Shown here: positions 53,771 to 62,918 of the stretch, in pieces
Position numbering within the stretch: the first letter of the stretch is position 1
How the letters are laid out: the number at the start of each line of letters is the position of its first letter
Origin: Nocardioides anomalus
GTDB lineage: Bacteria; Actinomycetota; Actinomycetes; Propionibacteriales; Nocardioidaceae
DNA: 64,000 nt
Direction: 5' to 3'
NCBI RefSeq assembly: GCF_011046535.1
Contig: NZ_CP049257.1
Coordinates: 1,550,001-1,614,000, forward strand
The notes under the pieces: generated by a model
What the model was told of the DNA's origin: nothing
Databases searched by the model: none
What the model saw: the letters and a program-made list of their open reading frames with translations, nothing else
Program-made: the position numbers and the translations under genes

Positions 53771-56596
53771 TCACACCGCGCGGGTCAGCCGCTCCGAGGG
53801 GGCGAGGGGGAGCCGGACGGTGAAGGTCGAGCCCTGCATGTGCTCGGACTCGACCTCGATGGTGCCGCCGTGGCCGGAGACGATGGCGGCGACGATGGAG
53901 AGGCCGAGGCCGGTGCCCTGGATCTGGCGGACCTGCGCGGTGGAGGAGCGGAAGAAGCGCTGGAAGAGCTCGGCCTGCTCGGCGGCGGGGATGCCGATGC
54001 CGGTGTCGCGGACGGTGATGACGGCGTCGTCGCCGTCGGTGCCGACGGTGAAGGCGACGGTGCCGCCGTCCTCGGTGAACTTCACGGCGTTGGACAGCAG
54101 GTTGATCATCACGCGCTCGAGCTGGGCGCGGTCGCCGAGGACGGGGACCATCCCGGTGGGGCGGTCGGTCTCCAAGGTGAGGTGGCGACCGTGCAGCAGC
54201 GGGCGGATGGCGTCCTCGATGGGGCCGACGGTGGCGGCGAGGTCGACGGGGTCGTGGCGCCAGGCCACCGAGTCGCTGTCCAGGCCCGAGAGCATCAGCA
54301 GGTCGTTGATCATGGCGATGAGCCGCTGGCCGTTGCGGTTGATGGTCTCCAGGAGCGGCAGCTGCTCGGGGAGGGGCTCGACGATCGAGCCGTCGGACAT
54401 CATCTCGGTGTAGCCGACGATGCTCGTGACGGGTGTCCGGAGCTCGTGGGAGACGGTGGAGACGAACTCGTTCTTGGCCTGGTCGAGCGAGCGGAGCCGC
54501 TCCACGGCGGTGCGCTCCTTGTCCAGGGCGGCGATGAGCATCTCCTGGCTGTGCCGCTGCTCGGTGACGTCGCGGGCCACGCAGAGGTAGCCGGTCTGCG
54601 CGGCGAAGGCGTCCTGGGCCACCGAGAGCGTCATCGAGACCAGCTGCTCGCCGCCGCCCTTGGCCACCCAGGTCCAGTCGCGGGCCCGGGTCTCGCCGTC
54701 GCGGCCGAGGCCCCGGACGAGGACGTCGAACGCGCCGTCGAGGGTGTCGGCGCCGGTGCGCTCGAGGAGCTCGTGGGGCTTCAGCAGCTTGTGGAACGGC
54801 TCGCCGACCAGCTCGCCGCGCTCGTAGCCGAGCAGGTGCTGCAGGCCGGAGTTGGCCACCGAGATCCGCCCGGCGGTGTCGACGCCGATGATCGCGGTGG
54901 TGAGCGAGGCCTCCATGAGGTGGTTGACCAGGCCGGCGGTGGTGCGCTCGGCGGTGACGTCGATGCCGGTCATGACGGCGTACATCGCCTCGCCGCGGTC
55001 GTCGCGCACGATGTTGGTGTTCCAGACGATGCGCAGCTTCTCGCCGGAGCGGGTCAGGGCGTCGGACTCGCGGACGATCGGTGCGCCGCTGCGGTCCTGC
55101 CAGGTGAAGAGGGCCTCCACGTCGGCGGCGTCGGCCGGCGTGATGCCGGTGTCCCACACCTTGCGGCCGAGCAGCTCGTCCTCGCGGTAGCCGGTGATCG
55201 CGGAGGTGGCCTGGTTGACGCGCACCACGATGCCGTCGGTGTCGGTGACCATGATGATGCAGTTGGTGGTGTCGAGGGTGGCGTTGGTCAGCGTCTGCGC
55301 CGCCTCCAGGCCGTGGCGCGCGTCGTGCTCGGCGGTGGTGTCGAGCAGCTGGGCGGCGAAGAACGTCGCCTCGTCGCTGTCGCCGCCGAGTGCGGAGAGC
55401 TGGAGGGTGACCCGGCCGGCGCGTGAGCGCAGGGCGCCCTCGACCCGCCAGCCCTCCAGGCTGCCGTCGACGAGCCGGGGGAGCGCGGCGGCGTACTCCG
55501 GGCCGACGTCGAGGACCTCGCTGATCCGCAGGCCGAGCAGCGACTCCTCGGTGCGGCCCAGGATGTCCAACGCCGTGTCGTTGAGGTCGACGATGACCAG
55601 GTCGGCCCCGGTCTCGTCGGGCTCGAGGAAGGCCATGCCGAGCAGGGACTCGGTGAAGTTGCGCCGGAACAGCCGGCCGTCGGTGGTGATCCGCTCCAGC
55701 AGCAGCGTGTTGCGCTGGATGGCGATGCCCAGCGGCAGCACCAGCAGGGCCGCGAAGCCCAGGTAGCCCTGGGTCAGCGCGCCGCCGGTGAGGGCGGTGA
55801 AGGCGTCGGCCTCGATCCCGTCGCCGAACGGCCCGGTCCCGAGAGCGGTCTGCGCGGTCACGAAGACGCTGAACAGGGCCAGCTGGGCGCAGGCCACCCT
55901 CAGGTCGAAGCGGAGCGCGGCCCAGGCCAGGAACAGCACCGGGGCGAAGGTGAGCGTGGCGCTCGCGCCGGGCACGAAGGTGAGCGCTGACGCGCCCGCG
56001 AGCAGCAGCACCTGCAGCACGAGCTCGGCGCGGTTACCGGCCCAGCGCTGAGCGCGGACCACCGCGAGGGGCACGAGCACCAGCACCGAGGCGGCGTGGG
56101 CCGCGAAGGTCGCGGCCAGTGGCGGCAGCACCGGGTCGAAGTCGACCACCCGGGACACGACCGCGCCGCCGAGCGCCACGGCGCCGCCGACGACGGCTGC
56201 GCTGGCCAGCAGCCGGACGAACTGCTCCTGCTCCTCCAGCGCCGGCTGCCGTCGCCCGCCGTAGGTCAGGACCAGCGCGGCCAGCAACAGCGCCAGCCCC
56301 TCGACCACGCCGTGGGGCACCGCGATGCGCACCCCCCGGCCGACCACGAGGTCACCGACCGCGATCGCGACGGCCAGCAGGGGGACCAGCACCTTCCAGC
56401 GCGCCCGGGGGCTCAGCACGACCGCGACCAGGCCGAGCCCGGCCGCGGGCCAGAACGTCGCCACCGACTGACCGGCCGGCGCGAGGCGCACGGCAGCGGC
56501 CGCGGCGCCGGCCGCGCCCACGAGCAGGGCGACAGCCGGCGCCCAGCCGAGGGGTCGGTCGGCGGGCGTCACCGGATCAGTCTCGGTCACATCCAC
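53771..56596 (-). CDS. MASE1-PAS-PAS-PAS histidine kinase
   Basis: This 941-residue membrane sensor kinase has about eight helices in residues 15-300 (MASE1-like). Three PAS domains follow; the last two open with CIIMVTDTDGIVVRVNQATS and AIIGVDTAGRISVANSGLQH. The HisKA domain has phospho-acceptor His717 in VSTVSHELRTPVTSIVGYTE. The HATPase domain has NLLSNAVKFTEDGG, RDTGIGIPAAEQ and GTGLGLSIVAAIVSGHGG. No receiver domain or neighbouring regulator gene is present, so its partner is elsewhere. GTG 56596 lies inside a 15-bp palindrome shared with the divergent hydrolase promoter. Confidence 0.9.
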   Translation of the reverse strand: MDVTETDPVTPADRPLGWAPAVALLVGAAGAAAAAVRLAPAGQSVATFWPAAGLGLVAVVLSPRARWKVLVPLLAVAIAVGDLVVGRGVRIAVPHGVVEGLALLLAALVLTYGGRRQPALEEQEQFVRLLASAAVVGGAVALGGAVVSRVVDFDPVLPPLAATFAAHAASVLVLVPLAVVRAQRWAGNRAELVLQVLLLAGASALTFVPGASATLTFAPVLFLAWAALRFDLRVACAQLALFSVFVTAQTALGTGPFGDGIEADAFTALTGGALTQGYLGFAALLVLPLGIAIQRNTLLLERITTDGRLFRRNFTESLLGMAFLEPDETGADLVIVDLNDTALDILGRTEESLLGLRISEVLDVGPEYAAALPRLVDGSLEGWRVEGALRSRAGRVTLQLSALGGDSDEATFFAAQLLDTTAEHDARHGLEAAQTLTNATLDTTNCIIMVTDTDGIVVRVNQATSAITGYREDELLGRKVWDTGITPADAADVEALFTWQDRSGAPIVRESDALTRSGEKLRIVWNTNIVRDDRGEAMYAVMTGIDVTAERTTAGLVNHLMEASLTTAIIGVDTAGRISVANSGLQHLLGYERGELVGEPFHKLLKPHELLERTGADTLDGAFDVLVRGLGRDGETRARDWTWVAKGGGEQLVSMTLSVAQDAFAAQTGYLCVARDVTEQRHSQEMLIAALDKERTAVERLRSLDQAKNEFVSTVSHELRTPVTSIVGYTEMMSDGSIVEPLPEQLPLLETINRNGQRLIAMINDLLMLSGLDSDSVAWRHDPVDLAATVGPIEDAIRPLLHGRHLTLETDRPTGMVPVLGDRAQLERVMINLLSNAVKFTEDGGTVAFTVGTDGDDAVITVRDTGIGIPAAEQAELFQRFFRSSTAQVRQIQGTGLGLSIVAAIVSGHGGTIEVESEHMQGSTFTVRLPLAPSERLTRAV

Positions 56597-56608
56597 CCCT
56601 CAGGGGTG
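56594..56608. promoter_or_regulatory. 15-bp palindrome between divergent kinase and hydrolase genes
   Basis: CACCCCTCAGGGGTG has perfect 7-bp arms around one base. It overlaps the kinase start codon and lies 12 bases upstream of the hydrolase -10. It could be an operator for both genes. Confidence 0.5.
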
Positions 56609-56620
56609 ATATCGCCGACA

Positions 56621-56626
56621 TAAGGT
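56621..56626 (+). promoter_or_regulatory. -10 element for the alpha/beta hydrolase gene (leaderless type)
   Basis: TAAGGT lies 7 bases before GTG 56634, which supports that start. Confidence 0.5.
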
Positions 56627-56633
56627 GGCGCCC

Positions 56634-57500
56634 GTGTTGGTCTCCGAACGCATCGGCCAGCTGTTCGTCGACGCGGGCTCGGGGCGCGACCGGCTGGAGT
56701 ACACCGAGTACGGCGCTGGCGAGCGCTGGGTGGTCCTGCTCCACGGCCAGCTGATGCCGCGCCGGATGCATCAGCCCCTGGCCCGCGCACTGGCCGCCGA
56801 GGGGCTGCACGTGGTGACCCTCGACCTGCTCGGCCACGGCCGCTCGGACCGGCCCGCGGACCCCCTCGTCTACTCCATGTCCGCCTTCGCCGAGCAGGTC
56901 GTCGCGCTGCTCGACCACCTGGGCGCGCCGGAGGCCGTCATCTGCGGCACGTCGCTCGGCGCGAACGTCTCGCTCGAGGTCGCCGACCTGGCCCCGGATC
57001 GGGTCCGCGGCCTGATCTGCGAGATGCCGGTGCTCGACAACGCCGTGGAGGCCGGGATCCTGGCCTTCGCGCCGCTGATGTTCGCGGCCCGCTTCCTGCC
57101 CTTCACCGTGGACGGCCTGCGGCTGGTCACCCGGCCGATCCCGCGCGGGTTGGTGCCGTTCTGGGCCGGGATCTTCCTGGACACCCTCGACCAGCGCTCG
57201 GCCTCGGTGGCCGCGGTGGTGCACGGGCTGTTCTTCGGCCGGATCGCGCCGTCGTCGCGCCGGCGCCGCCAGATCGCCGTACCGGCCCTGGTCGTCGGCC
57301 ACCCCGCCGACCCCATCCACCCCGCCGCCGACGCCGCGATGCTGGCCGAGGAGCTGCCGAACGCCCGGTTCGTGCGCGCCCGCAGCATCCTGGAGTGGCG
57401 CGTCGCCCCCGAGCGCCTGGACCACGAGGCCGCGGCGTTCGCCCTCGAGGTCTGGGAGACCGAGCCGACGCGCCGCCGCCGTCCGGCCCGCACGACCTGA
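56634..57500 (+). CDS. Alpha/beta hydrolase
   Basis: This 288-residue alpha/beta-hydrolase-fold protein has the oxyanion region VVLLHGQLMPRRMHQPLARA, the LDLLGHGRSDRP loop, nucleophile elbow CGTSLGANVS with Ser, and a late Asp in VVGHPADPIHPAADAAML. The catalytic His is probably the one in RLDHEAAAF. A cap of hydrophobic helices (FAPLMFAARFLPFTVDGLRL) sits in the middle. The substrate is unknown; esters or lactones are possible. It is transcribed toward recO but separated by its own -10 box. Confidence 0.82.
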   Translation: MLVSERIGQLFVDAGSGRDRLEYTEYGAGERWVVLLHGQLMPRRMHQPLARALAAEGLHVVTLDLLGHGRSDRPADPLVYSMSAFAEQVVALLDHLGAPEAVICGTSLGANVSLEVADLAPDRVRGLICEMPVLDNAVEAGILAFAPLMFAARFLPFTVDGLRLVTRPIPRGLVPFWAGIFLDTLDQRSASVAAVVHGLFFGRIAPSSRRRRQIAVPALVVGHPADPIHPAADAAMLAEELPNARFVRARSILEWRVAPERLDHEAAAFALEVWETEPTRRRRPARTT

Positions 57501-57507
57501 CGCCGGG

Positions 57508-57513
57508 CAGAAT
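57508..57513 (+). promoter_or_regulatory. -10 element for recO (leaderless type)
   Basis: CAGAAT lies 6 bases before GTG 57520, with no ribosome-binding site between. Confidence 0.45.
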
Positions 57514-57519
57514 GGTGCG

Positions 57520-58248
57520 GTGCCGCTGTACCGCGACGAGGCGATCGTGCTGCGCACCCACAAGCTGGGTGAGGCAGACCGCATCATCACGCTCCTGACC
57601 CGGGAGCACGGGCGGGTGCGCGCGGTGGCCAAGGGCGTGCGGCGCACGACGTCGAAGTTCGGCTCGCGGCTCGAGCCGTTCACCCACGTCGACGTCCAGC
57701 TGGCCGAGGGCCGCAACCTCGACACGGTCACCCAGGCCGAGACCCACGACGCGTTCGCGGCGCCGCTGGGCGCGGACTACGAGCGCTACACCAACGGCAC
57801 GGTGATGCTGGAGACCGCCGAGCGGCTGGTCACCGAGGAGAAGCAGCCGTCGACCCAGCAGTTCCTGCTGCTCGTGGGCGGGCTGCGGGCGATGGTCGGC
57901 GGCGAGCGGCGCCCGGGCCAGGTCCTCGACTCCTACCTGCTGCGCTCGCTCGCGGTGGCCGGCTACGCGCCGTCGTTCGAGCACTGCGCCCGCTGCGGTC
58001 TGGAGGGGCCGCACCGCTGGTTCAACCCGTCGTACGGCGGGATGCTGTGCACCACCTGCCGGGTGCCGGGATCGGCGAGCCCGGCCGCGGGGACGATCGT
58101 CGTGCTCGGCGCGCTGCTGGCCGGCGAGTGGCCGGTGGTCGAGGCCGCCGACCCGCGCCACCTCAAGGAGGCCAGCACGCTCGTGGCGGCGTTCCTGGCC
58201 TGGCACGTCGAGCGGGGGCTGCGCTCGCTGGCCTACGTGGAACGCTGA
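57520..58248 (+). CDS. recO: DNA repair protein RecO
   Basis: This 242-residue RecFOR-pathway protein loads RecA onto SSB-coated DNA and anneals strands. An N-terminal OB fold reads YRDEAIVLRTHKLGEADRII and GVRRTTSKFGSRLEPFTHVD. The C-terminal zinc site has CARCG and CTTCR in HCARCGLEG and MLCTTCRVPG. The length matches actinobacterial RecO. It is followed after 4 bases by uppS, the usual neighbour in this phylum. Confidence 0.95.
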   Translation: MPLYRDEAIVLRTHKLGEADRIITLLTREHGRVRAVAKGVRRTTSKFGSRLEPFTHVDVQLAEGRNLDTVTQAETHDAFAAPLGADYERYTNGTVMLETAERLVTEEKQPSTQQFLLLVGGLRAMVGGERRPGQVLDSYLLRSLAVAGYAPSFEHCARCGLEGPHRWFNPSYGGMLCTTCRVPGSASPAAGTIVVLGALLAGEWPVVEAADPRHLKEASTLVAAFLAWHVERGLRSLAYVER

Positions 58249-58252
58249 GCCC

Positions 58253-59044
58253 GTGCGCCGCGCCACGAAGGACAGCCCCACCCGCCGGGCCGTCCGCCCG
58301 CCGACCCCGCACCCCTCGGGCGCCCGCCCGCCGGAGCTGCCGGCGGAGCTGGTGCCGCGGCACGTCGCGATCGTCATGGACGGCAACGGCCGCTGGGCCA
58401 AGCAGCAGGGGCTGCCGCGCACCCGGGGGCACGAGGCGGGCGAGTCGTCGCTGTTCGACGTGGTCGAGGGCGCCATCGAGATCGGGGTCGAGGCGGTCTC
58501 GGCGTACGCGTTCTCCACCGAGAACTGGACCCGCTCGCCCGAGGAGGTCCGCTTCCTCATGGGCTTCAACCGCGACGTGATCCGCCGCCGCCGCGACGAG
58601 ATGCACGAGCTGGGGGTCAAGGTCCGCTGGGCCGGTCGGGCGCCCCGGCTGTGGCGCTCGGTGATCAAGGAGCTCCAGGTCGCCGAGGAGCTCACGAAGG
58701 ACAACGACGTGCTCACGCTGACCATGTGCGTCAACTACGGCGGGCGGGCCGAGCTGGCCGACACCGTGCGCTCGATCGCCCGCGAGGTCGCGGCCGGTCG
58801 GCTCGACCCGGAGAAGATCGACGAGCGCACCGTCGCGCGCCACCTCTACGTGCCCGAGCAGGCCGACGCCGACATGGTCTGGCGCACCTCGGGGGAGCAG
58901 CGGTTGTCCAACTTCATGCTGTGGCAGGCGGCGTACAGCGAGATGGTCTTCACCGACGTCCTGTGGCCCGACGTCGACCGGCGCCACCTCTGGGCCGCGA
59001 TCGAGACCTACGCCGCCCGCAACCGCCGGTACGGACGGGCCTGA
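58253..59044 (+). CDS. uppS: Isoprenyl transferase (undecaprenyl or decaprenyl diphosphate synthase)
   Basis: This 263-residue cis-prenyl transferase makes the lipid carrier for cell wall synthesis. It has region I HVAIVMDGNGRWAKQQGLPR with the catalytic Asp, then region II VEAVSAYAFSTENWTRSPEE, TMCVNYGGRAELADTVR, and WRTSGEQRLSNFMLWQAAYSE. The GTG start at 58253 gives a basic 35-residue extension, common in actinobacteria. Chain length cannot be read. It is in an operon with recO. Confidence 0.94.
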   Translation: MRRATKDSPTRRAVRPPTPHPSGARPPELPAELVPRHVAIVMDGNGRWAKQQGLPRTRGHEAGESSLFDVVEGAIEIGVEAVSAYAFSTENWTRSPEEVRFLMGFNRDVIRRRRDEMHELGVKVRWAGRAPRLWRSVIKELQVAEELTKDNDVLTLTMCVNYGGRAELADTVRSIAREVAAGRLDPEKIDERTVARHLYVPEQADADMVWRTSGEQRLSNFMLWQAAYSEMVFTDVLWPDVDRRHLWAAIETYAARNRRYGRA

Positions 59045-59099
59045 TCCGGCCCCCGCATTACGCCTGCGCGCGGGTCCCTGAAGTGGGAGCCTGCTGGAC

Positions 59100-60734
59100 G
59101 TGAAGGCCCGCCTGAGCGAGGAGGTCCGCCGGCTGTGGCTGGAGCCGCGTGACCCGCGCCTGCTCCAGGTCGGCTTCACCGCGCTCTTCCTCCTCGACCT
59201 CGCGCTGCGCCAGATCGGCGGTGTGGAGCTGCGCACCGGGCCCCTGATCGGCTTCGTCCTGGCGCCCCTGGTCTTCGTCGTCAGCCTGCTCGTGCCGTGG
59301 CGGCGGGTGCCCGAGTGGTGCCGGCTCGCCCTGCTGGTCGTGGACTTCGGGCTCATCGGCCTCGGCCGGCTCGACCCCGTCGGCGGCACGGCCCTGATGG
59401 TCGTCGTCCCCGCCCTCTGGCTCGGCTACGTGTACGGCGTCCGCGGCGCGGTCGTCACCGGCGTGGCCACGGTCGGGCTGGTGAGCGTCCCCGGCCTGCT
59501 GTACGTCGGCCCGTCGGGCGTGGTGGTGTCGCGGCTGGTCACCACCACGATCATCGCGGTGGTCGTGGCCCTGGCCCTGGCCGGCGTGGTGGAGCGCGTC
59601 CGGGGCAGCCAGGAGACCATCGAGCTGCAGCGCAGGATCAGCGAGGCGATCCTCGACACCGTCGACGTCGGGCTGGTCCTGCTCGACGGCGAGGGCCGCT
59701 ACCTCAACAAGAACCGCCGCCACGAGGACTTCATGCGCCTGGCCTTCCCCGGCGGGCACGCCGGGGTGGCCGGCCAGCTCGGCGACGTCTACCACGAGGA
59801 CGGCGAGACGCTGGTCGACCGCGACGAGATGCCGACCCACCGGGCCACCCAGGGCGAGGAGTTCGACGACCAGCTCATCTGGGTCGGGGCGGACCCGCTG
59901 ACCCGCCGCGCGCTCTCGGTCTCCTCGCGGGTGGTGCGCGACGACGCCGGGCGCTTCGCCGGTGCCGCCCTGGCCTACAAGGACGTCACCGACTTCATGC
60001 GCGCGCTCGAGGTCAAGGACGAGTTCGTGGCCTCGGTCTCCCACGAGCTGCGCACCCCGCTGACCTCGATCCACGGCTTCACCGCGCTGGTCCTGGAGCG
60101 CGACGACCTGCCCGAGGAGGTCCGCCACCAGCTCGGCGTGGTCGCGCGCAACGTGGACCGGCTGGACCGGCTGGTCGCGGACCTGCTCCAGACGGCCCAG
60201 GTCGAGCGTGGCCTGGTGCACCTCGAGCGCGAGCGCTGCGACCTCGCCCACCTGGTGCGGCAGTCCGCGGAGGCCGTGCGGCCCGCGCTCGAGCGGGCCG
60301 GGCTCACCCTGGAGTGCCGCATCCCGCAGCACCTGTTCGTGCTGGTCGACCCGCAGCGCTTCAGCCAGGTCGTCGACAACCTGCTGTCGAACGCCGTGAA
60401 GTACACGCCCGCGGGTGGCCACGTCGAGGTCGACCTCGCGGTGACCCACGAGCGGGTCGAGCTCGAGGTGCGCGACACCGGCATCGGCATCAGCACCCGC
60501 GACCGCCACCACGTCTTCAGCCGCTTCTTCCGTGCCCGCCACGCCGCCGAGCAGTCCATCCAGGGCATCGGGCTCGGGCTGTCCATCACCAAGGCCATCG
60601 TGGACAGCCACGGCGGCCGGATCGAGGTCGAGAGCGAGCCCGGCCGCGGCTCGGCGTTCCGCGTCCGGCTGCCGCTCGACGCGCCGCCGCCGCGCCCGCG
60701 CGCCCCGCGCGACGAGCCCTCGGTGGTCGGCTAG
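59100..60734 (+). CDS. Membrane PAS histidine kinase
   Basis: This 544-residue kinase has about six helices in residues 18-160, a PAS domain (ILDTVDVGLVLLDGEGRYLN), HisKA with His315 in VASVSHELRTPLTSIHGFT, and a HATPase domain with NLLSNAVKYTPAGGHVEVD, RDTGIGISTRDRHHV and GIGLGLSITKAIVDSHGG. No response regulator is adjacent, so it is an orphan kinase like the one at 53.8-56.6 kb. GTG 59100 is the first start after the gap. It is convergent with zur. Confidence 0.92.
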   Translation: MKARLSEEVRRLWLEPRDPRLLQVGFTALFLLDLALRQIGGVELRTGPLIGFVLAPLVFVVSLLVPWRRVPEWCRLALLVVDFGLIGLGRLDPVGGTALMVVVPALWLGYVYGVRGAVVTGVATVGLVSVPGLLYVGPSGVVVSRLVTTTIIAVVVALALAGVVERVRGSQETIELQRRISEAILDTVDVGLVLLDGEGRYLNKNRRHEDFMRLAFPGGHAGVAGQLGDVYHEDGETLVDRDEMPTHRATQGEEFDDQLIWVGADPLTRRALSVSSRVVRDDAGRFAGAALAYKDVTDFMRALEVKDEFVASVSHELRTPLTSIHGFTALVLERDDLPEEVRHQLGVVARNVDRLDRLVADLLQTAQVERGLVHLERERCDLAHLVRQSAEAVRPALERAGLTLECRIPQHLFVLVDPQRFSQVVDNLLSNAVKYTPAGGHVEVDLAVTHERVELEVRDTGIGISTRDRHHVFSRFFRARHAAEQSIQGIGLGLSITKAIVDSHGGRIEVESEPGRGSAFRVRLPLDAPPPRPRAPRDEPSVVG

Positions 60735-60740
60735 CCCGGC

Positions 60741-61136
60741 CTAGGCGCAGTCGCGGCAGGTGCCGACGATCTCCAGGGTGTGGCTGACGTCGGAGAAGCC
60801 GTGCTCGTCGGCGATGGCGCGCGTCCAGCGCTCGACGGTCGGCCCCTCCACCTCGACGGTCCGGCCGCACGAGCGGCAGACCAGGTGGTGGTGGTGGCTG
60901 TCGGAGCAGCGCCGGTAGACGGCCTCGCCGTCCTCGGTGCGCAGCATGTCGATATCGCCGGCGTCGGCCAGCCGCTGCAGCGTGCGGTAGACCGTGGCCA
61001 GCCCGACCGGGTCGCCGCGGCGGCCGAGCAGGTCGTGGATCTCCTGCGCGGAGCGGAAGTCGTCGAAGGAGCCCATCGCCTCGACGACCGCGCGCCGCTG
61101 CTTGGTCGGCCGCATCGAGCCGTCAGTGCTCGTCAT
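60741..61136 (-). CDS. zur: Fur-family zinc uptake regulator
   Basis: This 131-residue Fur-family repressor has a winged-helix N-terminus (KQRRAVVEAMGSFDDFRSAQ, PVGLATVYRTLQRLADAGDI). The metal sites are SDSHHHHLVC with the CRSCG pair and the C-terminal CRDCA, which form a structural zinc site. It is the last gene of znuA-znuC-znuB-zur. Its ATG overlaps the znuB stop by 14 bases. Two Zur-box palindromes at the operon promoter make zinc sensing and autorepression the best reading. Confidence 0.92.
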   Translation of the reverse strand: MTSTDGSMRPTKQRRAVVEAMGSFDDFRSAQEIHDLLGRRGDPVGLATVYRTLQRLADAGDIDMLRTEDGEAVYRRCSDSHHHHLVCRSCGRTVEVEGPTVERWTRAIADEHGFSDVSHTLEIVGTCRDCA

Positions 61137-62118
61137 AGTGCTCTCCGTGCGGCGCGTGCCGGTGGCCGTCGTGGACGTAGTCGACGTGGTCGCCGTGGCG
61201 CACGGCGGGGTGGCCGCACTCCGGCCCGTGGTCGTGCCCGTGCGCCGTCGCCTCCTCGTGGACCGTCGTGCCGGCGTACGCGAACGGGGCGGCCAGCCGC
61301 TGCCGCCGCCGCGACCACACGCCGACCGGCCAGGCCAGCGCGAAGCCGGCCAGCGAGAGCAGCACGATGCTCGGCCCGGGCGCGACGCGGGCCTCGTACG
61401 ACGCGAAGGCCGCCACCACCAGCCCGCCGAGCGAGGCCAGGCAGCCGAGCAGCATGGCCGCGCCGAGCGTGGTGCGGAAGGACCGGGTGACCTGCTGGGC
61501 GGTGGCCACCGGGACGACCATCAGGGCCGAGACCAGCAGCAGCCCGACGGTCCGCATGGCGACGGTCACGCTCACCGCGGCGAGCACGGCGATGAGCAGG
61601 TTGTACGCGCGGACGCGCAGCCCGGCCACCCGGGCGAACTCCTGGTCCTGGGCCACCGCGAACAGCTGCGGCGACAGCCCCACGCAGACCACGATCACGA
61701 CCGCGGCCAGGACCATGGTGGCCAGCACGTCGTTCACCGAGATGGTGGTGATCGAGCCGAAGAGGTACTGCTGCAGCCGGGCCGCGCTCTCGCCGCCGAT
61801 GCCGGTGAGCAGCACGCCGCCGGCCAGGCCGCCGTAGAACAGCAGGGCCAGCGCCACGTCGCCGTTGGCGTGCCCGCGCTCGCGGATCAGCTCGATGAGC
61901 GCCGCGCCGAGCACCGCGACCACGACCGCGGTCCACGTCGGCGACGTGCCGGTGAGCAGCCCGAGCGCCACGCCGGTGACCGCGACGTGGCCGATGCCGT
62001 CGCCCATGAGGGCCAGCCGGCGCTGAACCAGGTAGGTGCCGACGGCCGGTGCGGCCAGGCCGGTGACCACGGCCGCGATGAGCGCCCGCTGCATGAAGCC
62101 GTAGGTGAAGAGGTCCAT
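61123..62118 (-). CDS. znuB: Zinc ABC transporter permease ZnuB with His-rich tail
   Basis: This 331-residue permease has about eight or nine helices (QRALIAAVVTGLAAPAVGTY, LTGTSPTWTAVVVAVLGAAL, AGGVLLTGIGGESAARLQQY). The ABC-3 family motif RRLALMGDGIGHVAVTGVA is near the start. After the last helix a tail of about 55 residues is packed with His (GHDHGPECGHPAVRHGDHVD). Typical ZnuB lacks such a tail. The tail could buffer zinc on the cytoplasmic side. ATG 62118 was chosen; GTG 62133 is possible and would overlap znuC. It is between znuC and zur. Confidence 0.92.
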   Translation of the reverse strand: MDLFTYGFMQRALIAAVVTGLAAPAVGTYLVQRRLALMGDGIGHVAVTGVALGLLTGTSPTWTAVVVAVLGAALIELIRERGHANGDVALALLFYGGLAGGVLLTGIGGESAARLQQYLFGSITTISVNDVLATMVLAAVVIVVCVGLSPQLFAVAQDQEFARVAGLRVRAYNLLIAVLAAVSVTVAMRTVGLLLVSALMVVPVATAQQVTRSFRTTLGAAMLLGCLASLGGLVVAAFASYEARVAPGPSIVLLSLAGFALAWPVGVWSRRRQRLAAPFAYAGTTVHEEATAHGHDHGPECGHPAVRHGDHVDYVHDGHRHAPHGEHYDEH

Positions 62119-62123
62119 GGCCT

Positions 62124-62918
62124 TCAGTCCCACCTCTCCTCGAAGGGCGAGCTGACCGCGGGCAGGTGGTCGCGCCGGGCCGGGTCGGGGTGGTGGTGGT
62201 GCGCGTGGGTCTCGCCGAAGCCGGGGGAGTGCACCGCGTGGTCGGCCAGCGGGCTGCCGTCGTAGGCGATCCGGCCGTCGCGCATCACCACCGACCGGTC
62301 GACCAGGCTGCCCAGCGGGCCCAGCTCGTGGGCCACGAGCACGACCGTCGCCCCGCGCGCCTTGAGCCGGCCCAGCGACGCGGCCAGGGCGACCTGGTTG
62401 GGCAGGTCGACGCCGGCGGTCGGCTCGTCGAGGAAGAACAGCTCGGGCTCGCCGGCCAGCGCGCGGGCGATGAGCGTGCGCTGCTGCTGGCCGCCGGAGA
62501 GCTGGGAGACGCCGTCGCGGGCCCGGTCGGCGAGGCCGACCACCTCGAGCGCCTCGTCGATCGCGGTCCGGTCCGCGCGGGACAGGGGCCGCAGCAGCCG
62601 GCGGTGGGTGAGGCGGCCCGAGGCCACGACCTCCCACACCGAGGCCGGTACGCCGGACGCGGCGCCGATGCGCTGCGGCACGAACCCGATGCGCCGCCAG
62701 TCCGCGAACGACGCGATCGGCTCGCCGTACAGCTCCAGGGATCCGCCGGTGAGCGGCAGCAGTCCGGTCAGGGCGCGGACCAGGGTGGACTTGCCCGAGC
62801 CGTTGGCGCCCATGAGGGCCACGAACTCCCCGGGCCGCACCGTCAGCGAGACGCCGCGGACGACCGGGCGGCCGGCGATGGCGACCGCGCCGTCGGTGAG
62901 GCGGAGGGGAAGGCTCAC
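62124..62918 (-). CDS. znuC: Zinc ABC transporter ATP-binding protein ZnuC
   Basis: This 264-residue ATPase has Walker A GANGSGKSTLVRAL, signature QLSGGQQQRTLIARALA, Walker B ELFFLDEPTAGVD and the switch His in VVLVAHELG. The C-terminal extension has THAHHHHPDP, a His cluster that may bind zinc. The GTG start at 62918 overlaps the znuA stop (GTGA). It forms the transporter with ZnuA and ZnuB. Confidence 0.95.
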   Translation of the reverse strand: MSLPLRLTDGAVAIAGRPVVRGVSLTVRPGEFVALMGANGSGKSTLVRALTGLLPLTGGSLELYGEPIASFADWRRIGFVPQRIGAASGVPASVWEVVASGRLTHRRLLRPLSRADRTAIDEALEVVGLADRARDGVSQLSGGQQQRTLIARALAGEPELFFLDEPTAGVDLPNQVALAASLGRLKARGATVVLVAHELGPLGSLVDRSVVMRDGRIAYDGSPLADHAVHSPGFGETHAHHHHPDPARRDHLPAVSSPFEERWD

